DNA from: Natronomonas marina
GTDB taxonomy: Archaea > Halobacteriota > Halobacteria > Halobacteriales > Haloarculaceae
Direction of reading: 5' to 3'
Length of the DNA: 64,000 nt
NCBI RefSeq assembly: GCF_024298905.1
Contig: NZ_CP101154.1
Location: 3,312,932 to 3,376,931 of the forward strand
Below, in pieces: positions 9,482 to 17,519 of the stretch. The notes beneath the pieces were generated by a model. That model saw only the letters and a list, made by a program, of their open reading frames with translations. It had not been told where the DNA came from and did no database searches. How positions within the stretch are numbered: the stretch's first letter is position 1; each line of letters starts with the position of its first letter. Position numbers and translations under genes: made by a program.

Positions 9482-10573
9482 TCACAGTCTGAATGCGCGA
9501 CGTGCGTTCTCGTGATAGACCTTCGACCAGTGCTCTTTCGGGAACAGCTCCTGAACGATGGTCGGTGAGTCGAAGTCCCAGTGTGGCCAGTCCGTGGCGA
9601 ACAGGAGCCGATCCCAGCCGCCGGCCAGTTCGGCGAGATACTCGACGTTCGCCGTCTCCTCGATGGGCTGGGAAACGGCGTAGAACTGGTCCTGGAAGTA
9701 CTCGGACGGGAGCTTCTCGAGCAGTGGTGCCTCGTTACGGCGTGCCAGGAACTCCTTGTCGAGCCGGTAGATGTACGGCAGCCAGCCCAGTCCGGCTTCC
9801 ATCGTGATGAAGTCGAGATCCGGGAACTTCGCCGGGACGCCCCGACAGATGATGCTCGTGATCTGGGTCATCTGCTGGAACGGGTGGCTCAGTGCGTGCA
9901 CCTCGAGGAACTTGTGGAAATAGTCCGTCTGGAGCGGGAACTTCGAGTGCGTCGTCGCCGCACCGTGCAACGCGACCGGGAGGTCGTGCCGTTCTGCGGC
10001 CTCGTATATCGGGTCGTAGCGTTCGTCGCCGAGCGCCTTCTCCGGCCCGACCGGATTGAGGAACACGCACGCCATGTCGTCCTCGTGTGCGTGATCGTCG
10101 ATCAGGTCCGCACCGACCTGTGGGTCCTGGACGGGGACGAAGATCCCGCTCTTGAACACGTCCGATTCGTCGAGCCAGACGTCGATGATGTACTCGTTGT
10201 AGGCACGGGCGAGGGCGTTGGCGACGTCACGGTTACCGAACAGGCCGTGATAGAGGTTCTTGGTCGGAGAGAGGATCGCCATGTCGAGGCTGAGATCCTC
10301 CATGACCTGTGCCTCGTCCTCGGGGCCGCGAACCGTCGCGTAGCCCGCGCGGCCGCCGGCCGACCGGTCCCAGCCGTCCCACGGATAGTCGAAGTACTCG
10401 CTTTCGATGTAGCTTTTCGCTTCCCCGTCTTCGACGTACGGAAGCATATCGTCGACCGTTTCACGGATGTGTGCGTCGCAGTCGATCACCTCCTCGTCGA
10501 TGTCGATCTTCGTTTCCGGGCCACCCTTCAGGATCGCCTGACTACTGGCGTCGTTGCTTGCTCTGTCGGCCAT
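9482..10573 (-). CDS. Amidohydrolase-2 (ACMSD-like) family protein
   Basis: 363 residues from the ATG at 10573; the longer frame upstream reads through the promoter. It belongs to the Amidohydro_2 TIM-barrel family, which contains decarboxylases (ACMSD, gamma-resorcylate decarboxylase) and hydrolases. The first metal motif is DCDAH near residue 31, histidines follow in VALHGAAT and at HALSHPF, and the last acidic ligand is in LLFATDWPHWDFDSP near 335-345. The coupled Rieske gene is unusual company and suggests a redox-linked pathway on a cyclic substrate. The reaction cannot be fixed from sequence. Confidence 0.85.
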   Translation of the reverse strand: MADRASNDASSQAILKGGPETKIDIDEEVIDCDAHIRETVDDMLPYVEDGEAKSYIESEYFDYPWDGWDRSAGGRAGYATVRGPEDEAQVMEDLSLDMAILSPTKNLYHGLFGNRDVANALARAYNEYIIDVWLDESDVFKSGIFVPVQDPQVGADLIDDHAHEDDMACVFLNPVGPEKALGDERYDPIYEAAERHDLPVALHGAATTHSKFPLQTDYFHKFLEVHALSHPFQQMTQITSIICRGVPAKFPDLDFITMEAGLGWLPYIYRLDKEFLARRNEAPLLEKLPSEYFQDQFYAVSQPIEETANVEYLAELAGGWDRLLFATDWPHWDFDSPTIVQELFPKEHWSKVYHENARRAFRL

Positions 10574-10597
10574 ACGGTGACTCCGTTTGTAGCGACC

Positions 10598-10610
10598 GTA
10601 TTTATTTCTG
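10598..10610 (-). promoter_or_regulatory. TATA-like box for the amidohydrolase-Rieske pair
   Basis: On the minus strand CAGAAATAAATAC sits 25-37 bases before the ATG at 10573, as expected for a leaderless haloarchaeal promoter. Confidence 0.45.
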
Positions 10611-10771
10611 TGTATCGGTGTAAGCTGGGACCCCGACGCGGTGTGGTCGACTCCCCCGGTCACCGCCGAGGTGCCGCCTCCTCGAGCATACACGAGAGCG
10701 AAGCTGCAGTTCCCGCGACGCCAGTTCGAACCCGACCGGGCGGTCGGCAGAACCCGACCGACCTGCCACGT

Positions 10772-12136
10772 TCAGACCGGACGGCGGATGTACTCTCCGT
10801 GCCCCGCCTCGCCCACGACCTCGCCGTCCTCGTAGGCGACCTCGCCGCGGACGATCGTCTGGGTCGGCCAGCCCGTGACCGACATCCCCTCGTAGGGCGT
10901 GTAGTCACAGCCGCTCTGCAACAGTTCGGTCGTGACGGTCTTGGTTTCGTCGAGGTCGACGACCGCGAGGTCGGCGTCGCTCCCGACGCGTATCGTTCCC
11001 TTCTTGGGGAACACGTTCCAGGCTTTTGCCGTGTTCGTGCTCGTCACTTCGACGGCGCGCTCCAGCGAGATGCGGCCCTCGTTGACGCCCTCCGACAGGA
11101 TCAACGGCAGCATCGTGGTCGTTCCGGGGAACCCCCACAGCGAGTCCCAGATGTCGTCCCCGATCTTCTCGTCGGTGTCGTTCGGACAGTGGTCGGTCCC
11201 GATGCAGCTTATCGTCCCGTCGGCCACCCGTTCCCAGAGCACCTCCTGGTGGCGCTCGTCCCGCACCGGCGGGTTGACCTTCGCGCGGTCGTCGGCTTCG
11301 CTCGTCGTCAGCGCCAGGTAGTGCGGACACGTCTCGCCGGTCGTGCGATAGCCGGCCTCCCGGAGCGCCGCGATCTCGTTTGCCGTCTCCTTCGAGCTAA
11401 TGTGGACCGCATAGAAGCTGTCGTCGTAGTCGTGTTGGCGCGTAAGTGCGCTGCCGGCGACCATGCTCTGGGCCTCCGCTCGCCCCGGGAACGCATCGAC
11501 CAGTGACGCGTACTCGTCGCGGCCCGACGCCTTCTCGTGTTCTTTCAGTGGGGTCGTGATCTCGGCGTTCTCGGAGTGGTACGCGAGGGTCGTCGATTCC
11601 TCTCTGGCCGCCAATCGGGCGACGAAATCGTCGATACGGCCGTCGAATATGGAGCCGTCCTCCGGGCCCTCGCCGTCCTTCCGGACCGGGAACCACTTGA
11701 AGGTCGTGACGCCCCACTCCTCGATGGCGCGGTCGACCATCGAGACATCGGGTATCGAGGTGGGGTCGAGCGTCAGGAAGTAGTCGTGGTAGTAGCGGCC
11801 CTCGGCCTCCTCGAGGTACGTGGGCACGAACTCGTCCCAGAGTCCGCGCTGGAACGAGAGCATGACCCCGACAGTCGTGACGCCACCGACGAGGTCGGAG
11901 CGAGACTCGGCGATAGCGTCCGTCGTGAACTCCCTGTAGATGCCGTGGTGGGTGTGCGGATCGATCGCCCCCGGGAGGACGTACTTTCCAGTCGCGTCGA
12001 CTTCGGTGTCACCGCCGAGGGTTCCGGGAGCGGCTACGTTCGAAACGACGCCGTCGTCGGCCGCGATGTCGGCCTCGAACCGTCCCTGTTCCGGGGTGAC
12101 GACGGTCCCGTTACTGACGACGAGGTCGTGACTCAT
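10772..12136 (-). CDS. Dihydropyrimidinase/hydantoinase-family cyclic amidohydrolase (copy 1)
   Basis: 454 residues from the ATG at 12136 (MSHDLVVSNG). These enzymes open cyclic amides such as hydantoins, dihydropyrimidines, allantoin or cyclic imides at a two-metal site. Visible ligands: His61 and His63 (DPHTHHG), Lys153 as candidate carboxylated lysine (FKWFPVRK), His187 (AYHSEN), His245 (YAVHIS) and Asp315 (CIGTDHC). Its ATG overlaps the stop of the isochorismatase gene by four bases (ATGA), so translation is coupled. The 3' part (10919-11111) is about 94% identical in DNA to the second copy at 24587-25987 while the 5' part is much more diverged. True substrate unknown. Confidence 0.9.
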   Translation of the reverse strand: MSHDLVVSNGTVVTPEQGRFEADIAADDGVVSNVAAPGTLGGDTEVDATGKYVLPGAIDPHTHHGIYREFTTDAIAESRSDLVGGVTTVGVMLSFQRGLWDEFVPTYLEEAEGRYYHDYFLTLDPTSIPDVSMVDRAIEEWGVTTFKWFPVRKDGEGPEDGSIFDGRIDDFVARLAAREESTTLAYHSENAEITTPLKEHEKASGRDEYASLVDAFPGRAEAQSMVAGSALTRQHDYDDSFYAVHISSKETANEIAALREAGYRTTGETCPHYLALTTSEADDRAKVNPPVRDERHQEVLWERVADGTISCIGTDHCPNDTDEKIGDDIWDSLWGFPGTTTMLPLILSEGVNEGRISLERAVEVTSTNTAKAWNVFPKKGTIRVGSDADLAVVDLDETKTVTTELLQSGCDYTPYEGMSVTGWPTQTIVRGEVAYEDGEVVGEAGHGEYIRRPV

Positions 12137-12798
12137 GCGACCTCCTCGAGGTACGTTTCGGCCTCGCTTCGATCGACGACCTCGGCGTACTTCATCCAGA
12201 GGTCCAGCAGCGCGATCTTGTGAGAGGCCTCGATGCGGTCGAAGACGCACTCGGTCGGAACGACGACGTCGAAGCCGTACTGTTTTCCGTCGATCGCCGT
12301 CGCCCGAACACAGCCGCTCGTCGAGTTACCCACGACGATGATCGTGTCGATCCCGTCCCGGACGAGCCGCGACACCAGATCGGTCCCGAAGAACGCACTC
12401 GCGTAGGACTTGTCGAGTACGAGGTCGTCCTCCTCGGGTGCGATGGGATCGACGATACGGAGGTCGTCGTGGTCCGGATCGTCGTAACTCTCCGGGATGA
12501 CTCGCGTGTAGGTGATCGGCACGTCGCTCTCGCGGGCACTGTCGAGGAACGGGGCGATGTCGTCGAGAGCGTCGTGGGCGACCGAACCCATCGAGGAGCT
12601 GTTGAACTCCTGGATCGACTCGAGTATCGGTACGTCGTCACCGACGATGAATCGCTGCATGTCGATGACGAACACCATCGGGTTGTCGCCGAGTCCCCGC
12701 GACTCCCAGACCTTCGCGCCTTCCTCGTCGTAGCCGCCCTTCGTGATGACCTGTTGGTCGCGCTCGGTGAGCAGATCCTCCCAGATTCGTGTAGTCAT
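12133..12798 (-). CDS. Isochorismatase-like cysteine amidohydrolase
   Basis: 221 residues, one cysteine-hydrolase domain with the full triad: Asp46 (VIDMQ), Lys130 (LDKSYASAF) and Cys163 (GNSTSGCVRATA). This is the pattern of N-carbamoylsarcosine amidase, ureidoacrylate amidohydrolase (RutB) and maleamate amidase (NicF), which cut linear amides or carbamoyl groups. Being coupled (ATGA overlap) to a ring-opening hydantoinase, it most likely hydrolyses the linear amide or ureide product. An N-terminal extension of about 40 residues before the core is common in carbamoylsarcosine-amidase relatives. Confidence 0.9.
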   Translation of the reverse strand: MTTRIWEDLLTERDQQVITKGGYDEEGAKVWESRGLGDNPMVFVIDMQRFIVGDDVPILESIQEFNSSSMGSVAHDALDDIAPFLDSARESDVPITYTRVIPESYDDPDHDDLRIVDPIAPEEDDLVLDKSYASAFFGTDLVSRLVRDGIDTIIVVGNSTSGCVRATAIDGKQYGFDVVVPTECVFDRIEASHKIALLDLWMKYAEVVDRSEAETYLEEVA

Positions 12799-12832
12799 TG
12801 TAGTTCGGGTCCAACGGTACGGACACGCAGTC

Positions 12833-12845
12833 GGATATTAAATCT
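12833..12845 (-). promoter_or_regulatory. TATA-like box for the isochorismatase-hydantoinase operon
   Basis: AGATTTAATATCC on the minus strand lies 35-47 bases before the ATG at 12798, within the 83-base gap after the LLM gene. It could give the operon a promoter separate from that of the SnoaL-LLM pair. Confidence 0.4.
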
Positions 12846-12881
12846 TGGCGTGCGGGACGTTTCCCCCGGTCCTGAACCGAC

Positions 12882-13886
12882 CTATTCGGGAGCGAGTGCC
12901 TCGTACGTTTCCTCGACGAGCGCCGGATCACCACCGGCGGGCCGAATAATCGGCATGTTCACCCCGGCATCGCGGAGCGTCTGGAGTTTGTCGGCCGCCT
13001 CCCGAGGCGTGCCGACGACCGCGACGATGTCGAGATACTCCTCGGAGATGGCGGTCGCAGCGGCGTCGAGACTCGAGGCGTTCCTGGCGGCCTCGACGTC
13101 GTCTTCGAACCCCGATTCCACCGCCACCCGATCGTAGTAGCCCGGAATGGACCGGAAGTAACGAGCGACGTGCTTTGCGGCAACCTGGCGGGCGTGCGCC
13201 GGATCCTCGGAGACCGCCCCGAGCACGTACATCGCCACGTCGATATCACCGATATCCCGACCGGCACGTTCGGCTCCCTCCGCGAGCCACGACTGCGCTT
13301 CGTCGAGTTTCTCGCGGGGATAGAGGTTCGGAAGCCAGCCGTCCGCGTACTCTCCCGTCAGACGGACGTTACCCGGACCGAGAGCCGCATTGTAGATCGG
13401 TATCTCGCCGCGCGTCGGCTCGAAGGACTCCCAGAAGCTGGCTCGACCGGGCGAGTAGAACTCCCCGTCGAACTCCTCGCCGGACCCCGCGAGGTACTTT
13501 CGTATCAGCGTGATGTATTCGACCATGCGTGGGAGCGGCCTGTCGAACTCCATTCCGTGGAACTCCTCGACGACGCCGGGATGGGCCACGCCGAGGCCGA
13601 GGATGGCGCGGCCGTCGGAATGCTCGTCCAGCGTCGCTATGCCCTGCGCGATCGCCGCGGGGCTGCGGGAGAACACGTTGACGATACCCGTCGCCAGTCG
13701 GATCCGGTCCGTGACGGTCGCCCACCGTTCCAGTTTGCCGAACGCGGTCTTTCCCTGTCCCTCTGCCGCCCAGACGCTGTGGTAGCCCAACTCCTCGACG
13801 CGCTGGACCAGGTTCATGTCGTCGTCGAGCGCGATGGAAACGCCCAAACGCTCCTCGCCGTCCCCGGTGTCGGATTCGTCGACCAT
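12882..13886 (-). CDS. LLM-class flavin/F420-dependent oxidoreductase
   Basis: 334 residues from the ATG at 13886, one base after the stop of the SnoaL-like gene; a GTG at 13895 overlapping that gene is an alternative start. The luciferase-like fold is shown by ELGYHSVWAAEG near residue 30, LATGIVNVFSRSP near 64-76 and RAILGLGVAHPG near 94-105. Many haloarchaeal members use F420, others FMN. Beside an isochorismatase it recalls the RutA/RutB pair (flavin pyrimidine oxygenase plus ureidoacrylate amidase), but the overall similarity looks closer to F420-dependent enzymes. Confidence 0.87.
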   Translation of the reverse strand: MVDESDTGDGEERLGVSIALDDDMNLVQRVEELGYHSVWAAEGQGKTAFGKLERWATVTDRIRLATGIVNVFSRSPAAIAQGIATLDEHSDGRAILGLGVAHPGVVEEFHGMEFDRPLPRMVEYITLIRKYLAGSGEEFDGEFYSPGRASFWESFEPTRGEIPIYNAALGPGNVRLTGEYADGWLPNLYPREKLDEAQSWLAEGAERAGRDIGDIDVAMYVLGAVSEDPAHARQVAAKHVARYFRSIPGYYDRVAVESGFEDDVEAARNASSLDAAATAISEEYLDIVAVVGTPREAADKLQTLRDAGVNMPIIRPAGGDPALVEETYEALAPE

Positions 13887-13887
13887 C

Positions 13888-14274
13888 TCAGGCACCCGGT
13901 TCGACGATTCCCTCGGAGGCGAGGTCGTTCCAGATGTCGAGACGCGTTATCTCGCCATCGCTGACCGAGTAGACGTCGATGTAGCGGACGTCGGAGAACG
14001 CATCACCGTCGTTATTTACCCCGTAAAGACGCCCGATACTTGCTACCTCCGACCCCGACTGGATCCATCGGTCGAACTCCTTGTCGACCCACTCGAGCCG
14101 CTGACCGACCGCCTCGACGAACTCTTCGGCCGCAGTGTCGCCGACGAACGTCCGCCCCGGCCGTGTTATTACCGCCCGGTCCGCGAACAGTTCGCCGACG
14201 GTCGCCTGCGTTTCGGGGTCGCTCATCCGCTCGAAGAACTCCTCGACGACGGCTCTCGGATCTGACTCCGTCAT
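13888..14274 (-). CDS. SnoaL/NTF2-like protein (copy 1)
   Basis: 128 residues forming a single NTF2-like cone fold (SnoaL-like family: polyketide cyclases, limonene-epoxide hydrolase relatives, ring-hydroxylase beta subunits). N-terminal helix VVEEFFERM, then AVITRPG and the strand-rich C-terminal half VRYIDVYSVSDGEITRLDIWNDL. It is a paralog of the protein at 23947-24321. It heads the SnoaL-LLM pair, suggesting a substrate-binding or isomerase/hydrolase role on the same compound. Reaction unknown. Confidence 0.85.
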   Translation of the reverse strand: MTESDPRAVVEEFFERMSDPETQATVGELFADRAVITRPGRTFVGDTAAEEFVEAVGQRLEWVDKEFDRWIQSGSEVASIGRLYGVNNDGDAFSDVRYIDVYSVSDGEITRLDIWNDLASEGIVEPGA

Positions 14275-14298
14275 GGGTATCGATTCGAGATGGAAACG

Positions 14299-14307
14299 GC
14301 ATAAGCG
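14299..14307 (-). promoter_or_regulatory. TATA-like element for the SnoaL-LLM pair
   Basis: CGCTTATGC on the minus strand is 25-33 bases before the ATG at 14274. It is a weak match but has the right spacing for a leaderless start. Confidence 0.35.
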
Positions 14308-14320
14308 TTTGTGTCAGCTA

Positions 14321-14340
14321 CCCACCGCTGAAGCGGTGGG
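14321..14340 (+). mobile_element. Terminal hairpin relic of an IS200/IS605 (TnpB-type) element
   Basis: A perfect inverted repeat CCCACCGC-TGAA-GCGGTGGG (8-bp stem, four-base loop, extendable by one pair), preceded by GTGTCAGCTA and followed by CTTGTCGGTGGACTCCC. I know this block as the right-end hairpin that follows tnpB genes in haloarchaeal IS1341-type elements, where it would also form the 3' part of the guide (omega) RNA. No tnpA or tnpB frame remains nearby, so only the end survives, in the 266-base gap between two divergent catabolic genes. Confidence 0.55.
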
Positions 14341-14505
14341 CTTGTCGGTGGACTCCCGTTCAAACTCCAAACTGGAGTGGACACTGGACGTGTCGCTCAC
14401 GTTCAACGTCCCCGACGTGATCGGGACGACCCGGTATCCGCGGCAGGAATCCTGGCAACTCCGTTGCACGCGGCGGCGGTCTCGGGGGTACACCGAGTGG
14501 CCGCA

Positions 14506-14517
14506 GTAATTTTATGC
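14506..14517 (+). promoter_or_regulatory. TATA-like box for the flavoprotein gene
   Basis: GTAATTTTATGC lies 24-35 bases before the ATG at 14541, matching a leaderless promoter and supporting 14541 rather than the TTATG at 14514 as the start. Confidence 0.5.
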
Positions 14518-14540
14518 GAGTCGGTTCCATAGCCGACCGC

Positions 14541-15986
14541 ATGAGTGCCGATACACGAGTAGACCAGCGGACACTGGAGGACGAGACGACGGAGGTCGTT
14601 CCTGCCTCGGAGGTATCCTGGGACGTAGAGACCGACGTACTGGTCGCCGGGGCCGGCGGTTGTGGGCTCGTCGCGACGCTGGCAGCGTCCGAGAACCCGG
14701 ACCTCCGGGTGACGCTGCTGGAAAAGACCGGCGAGCCCGGCGGCAACACCGAACTTTCGACCGGCATGATCCCAGCGGCCGGAACACGGTTCCAGCGAGC
14801 GGCCGGGATAGCGGAAGCGCCGAACGACATGGCGCAGGACATTCTCGAGAAGAACGACTACGAGGCCGACGAGGATATCGTCCAGCACCTCTGTGAGGAG
14901 AGCCGCGCGCTCGTCCACTGGCTGGTCGACGAGTGGGACGTCTCCCTCCACTTCGTGGACGACTTCCGCTACCCGAAACAGTCCGAGTTCCGCATGCACG
15001 CACCGCCGGGACGAAAAGGTGCCAACCTGGTCGGAGAACTCGTCGACCGCGTCGATGCACAACCGAACGCGGAACTGCTCACCAACACGCCGATCAGACA
15101 GCTCGTGGCCGAGGACGGAGCGGTGACTGGCGTCATCGCCGGCAAGCGTCACAGAGAGGCGATCAAGGCTCGAAAGGTCGTCCTGGCGACCAACGGCTTC
15201 GCCGGGAACAAGCGGATGATCGACGAGTGGTGTCCCGAAATCGAGGACGCGCTGTACTTCGGCGCGGACGGGAACACGGGTGACGGGATCAGGATGGGGG
15301 CCGAACTCGGCGGTGACCTCGCCTGCATGGACGCTTACCAGGGGTTCGCCAGCGTAATCCAGGGGGTCGGTATCCACTCGACGTACGCCGCGATCATGAA
15401 GGGCGGAATAATGATCAACGCCGACGGCGAGCGGTTCGGTGACGAATCACGCGGCTACTCGGCGTTCGCCGTCGACGTGCTCAGACAGCCGAACGGCGTG
15501 GCGTACAAACTGTTCGATCAGGAGATCTTCGACGAACTGGCGGGGCAGTTCGACGACTTCGACGAGGCAGTTGAACTGGACGGCTACGAGCGAGGTGAGA
15601 GCGTCGAGGCGCTCGCGGACCGCTTCGAGTTCGACGCGGAGACGGCGAGGGAGACCCTGGAGACATACAACGAGGCGGCAGCCAGCGGCGGCCCCGACAC
15701 GACGGGACGGACGGACGGCCTCAAGCCGCTGTCACCGCCACTCTACGGAGCGGAGGTCACCGGCGCGCTCTTTCACACGCAGGGCGGCCTGGTCGTGGAC
15801 GAACACGGACAGGTACTTCGAGAGGACGACAGTGTGGTCGAGAACCTCTACGCCGGGGGTGGAACGGCCGTGGGGATCAGCGGCCACGGCGCCGGTGGCT
15901 ATCTCAGCGGGAACGGTCTGACGACCGCCCTCGGGTTCGGGAAGTTAGCGGGCGACCACGCCCGCGAAGCGTTGTCGAACGAGTAA
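14541..15986 (+). CDS. FAD-dependent oxidoreductase, fumarate reductase/ketosteroid dehydrogenase type
   Basis: 481 residues from the ATG at 14541. N-terminal FAD-binding Rossmann motif GAGGCGLVATLAA follows strand DVLVAG, with LLEKTGEPGGNTELSTG as the adenine/ribose region. The C-terminal end has the family block NLYAGGGTAVGISGHGAGGYLSGNG. Soluble members include flavocytochrome fumarate reductase, urocanate reductase and 3-ketosteroid dehydrogenases; they reduce or desaturate a C-C bond next to a carbonyl or carboxylate. No heme or signal peptide is seen, so it is cytoplasmic. In this island it could reduce the double bond of an unsaturated acid or dehydrogenate a ring. It is convergent with the lyase gene. 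Confidence 0.9.
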   Translation: MSADTRVDQRTLEDETTEVVPASEVSWDVETDVLVAGAGGCGLVATLAASENPDLRVTLLEKTGEPGGNTELSTGMIPAAGTRFQRAAGIAEAPNDMAQDILEKNDYEADEDIVQHLCEESRALVHWLVDEWDVSLHFVDDFRYPKQSEFRMHAPPGRKGANLVGELVDRVDAQPNAELLTNTPIRQLVAEDGAVTGVIAGKRHREAIKARKVVLATNGFAGNKRMIDEWCPEIEDALYFGADGNTGDGIRMGAELGGDLACMDAYQGFASVIQGVGIHSTYAAIMKGGIMINADGERFGDESRGYSAFAVDVLRQPNGVAYKLFDQEIFDELAGQFDDFDEAVELDGYERGESVEALADRFEFDAETARETLETYNEAAASGGPDTTGRTDGLKPLSPPLYGAEVTGALFHTQGGLVVDEHGQVLREDDSVVENLYAGGGTAVGISGHGAGGYLSGNGLTTALGFGKLAGDHAREALSNE

Positions 15987-16002
15987 ACGAGCGGGAGGCT
16001 CG

Positions 16003-16938
16003 CTACTGGTCGCCCGGTGCTTCGCCGAGTGAATCGTCGTACTTTTCCTCCTCTTCGGCGGGCAGGTACCGCTCCTCCCACTCGACGACCTCCGGGAACC
16101 CGGCGAACTGGTGGAACGAACCGATCGGGAGCTCCTCGAACTCGGCGTACAGTTCCTCGACCGCGCTGGAGCCCTCCGTCAGAACCCGTTCGACCCACTG
16201 GTGGAGACCGAGGATCGTCGCCCGGGTCGAGACACCGGGATAGATGACGACGTCGAACCCGTAGTCCTCCAGCGTCTCGGCGTCGAGCATGGGCGAGATG
16301 CCGGTACAGTTGTACAGCAACGGGGCGTCGACCCGTTCGCCGATTTCCCGGACCTCCGCTTCGTCGACCGGTCCTTCGACGAACGCGACGTCGGCACCGG
16401 CCTCACAGTAGGCATTGACACGCTCGATAGCCTCGTCGAGGGACCCGTCGGTCGCGCCGCGCGCGTCGGTTCGACCGATGACGAGCACCGACTCGTCGCG
16501 TTCGTCGCGGACGTCCGCAGCGGCGGCGAACTTCCCGGCGGCCTCCTCGGTCGGAACTAGCTGGCGCCCCTTGACGTGGCCACACCGCTTGGGAAAGCTT
16601 TGGTCCTCTATCTGTACGGCACCGACACCCGCTTTGATGAACTCCCGCATCGTGCGGATGACGTTCGTCGCGTTGCCGAACCCGTTGTCGGCGTCCGCGA
16701 TGACGGGGACATCGACGCGTTCCTGTATCGCGGCCGCGTTGTCCACCATCTCCGGCATCGTGATGAACCCGGCGTCGGGATAGCCCGTCCGGGACAGGGA
16801 CGTCCCGTAGCCGGTCATGTAGATCGCCTCGAAGTCCAGGCGGTCCTCGACGGCGGCCGTGAGTGGGTCGTGGGCACCGGGACAGACCAGTATCTCCTCG
16901 CGCTCTACCAGTTCTCGCAGGTTCGTTGAATCAGCCAT
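16003..16938 (-). CDS. Isocitrate lyase/PEP mutase-family C-C lyase (methylisocitrate or dialkylmalate lyase-like)
   Basis: 311 residues from the ATG at 16938, the length of 2-methylisocitrate lyase (PrpB) and 2,3-dimethylmalate lyase. Mg-binding aspartates are in ADADNGFGN (82, 84), Glu111-Asp112 follow in QIEDQ, and the lyase signature KRCGH is at 117-121, with the catalytic cysteine at 119 that distinguishes lyases from PEP mutases. It would split a 2-alkylmalate or methylisocitrate into pyruvate or oxaloacetate plus another acid. It is followed upstream by the LeuDC-type hydratase genes on the same strand (81 bases), which would supply such a hydroxy acid. Confidence 0.9.
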   Translation of the reverse strand: MADSTNLRELVEREEILVCPGAHDPLTAAVEDRLDFEAIYMTGYGTSLSRTGYPDAGFITMPEMVDNAAAIQERVDVPVIADADNGFGNATNVIRTMREFIKAGVGAVQIEDQSFPKRCGHVKGRQLVPTEEAAGKFAAAADVRDERDESVLVIGRTDARGATDGSLDEAIERVNAYCEAGADVAFVEGPVDEAEVREIGERVDAPLLYNCTGISPMLDAETLEDYGFDVVIYPGVSTRATILGLHQWVERVLTEGSSAVEELYAEFEELPIGSFHQFAGFPEVVEWEERYLPAEEEEKYDDSLGEAPGDQ

Positions 16939-16960
16939 CGCCTCGTAGGTGGCAAACGGC

Positions 16961-16975
16961 GATGATAAATATGTC
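16961..16975 (-). promoter_or_regulatory. TATA-like box for the lyase gene
   Basis: GACATATTTATCATC on the minus strand lies 23-37 bases before the ATG at 16938, so the lyase can be transcribed separately from the hydratase genes. Confidence 0.45.
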
Positions 16976-17019
16976 GCCACTGGACGCCCCGCTCGGTACC
17001 ACCTCGGGTGGGGTGGAAC

Positions 17020-17517
17020 TCAGTCGGTTTTGAGCCCCTCCGGATGTCTCCGGTAGTGTTCGCGCAGCCCACCGACCTCGAACACTTCCTGGATCTCCTC
17101 GGGGATGGACTCACAGGAGCCCTCTTCGCCGGTGTCGCAGTTCCTGACCCGACCCTCGTCGAGGTCGACCTCTATCTCGTCGCCGTCAGCGACGAAGTCG
17201 GTGACGCCAGGGCAGGAGACGACGGGCAGTCCCCAGGCGATGCTGTTCCGGTAGAAGATGCGGGAGAACGACTCGGCGACGACGACACCGACACCTGCGG
17301 CCTGCAGTGCAGCGGCAGCGCTCTCCCGGCTGCTGCCGGAGCCGAAGTGGCTCCCGGCGACGACGATGTCACCGGGTTCGAACTCGTCGGTGAACTCCGG
17401 ACGGATCGGCTCGAAGACGTGTTCGGCCATCACGTCGAACGACTCCCCGAAGTAGTCGCTCGGCGTGATGAGGTCAGTGTTGATCTCGTCACCGAAGACG
17501 AAGGCACGGCCTCGCAT
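17020..17517 (-). CDS. LeuD-type small subunit of an aconitase-family hydratase
   Basis: 165 residues. The start is the ATG at 17517, chosen because a GGAGG ribosome-binding site (complement of 17525-17529) sits seven bases upstream; the GTG at 17523 overlaps the large-subunit stop. The swivel domain is complete: FGDEINTDLI at the N-terminus, GSHFGSGSSRE near 57-67 with the substrate-specificity loop, and FYRNSIAWGLP. Relatives are isopropylmalate isomerase, homoaconitase, maleate hydratase and dimethylmaleate hydratase. It pairs with the large-subunit gene directly upstream. Confidence 0.92.
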   Translation of the reverse strand: MRGRAFVFGDEINTDLITPSDYFGESFDVMAEHVFEPIRPEFTDEFEPGDIVVAGSHFGSGSSRESAAAALQAAGVGVVVAESFSRIFYRNSIAWGLPVVSCPGVTDFVADGDEIEVDLDEGRVRNCDTGEEGSCESIPEEIQEVFEVGGLREHYRRHPEGLKTD

Positions 17518-17519
17518 GC

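Noticed and set aside
9581-11506. Open frame of 641 codons on the plus strand
   Set aside because: Runs antisense across two amidohydrolase genes and their promoter; no family match and low-complexity composition.
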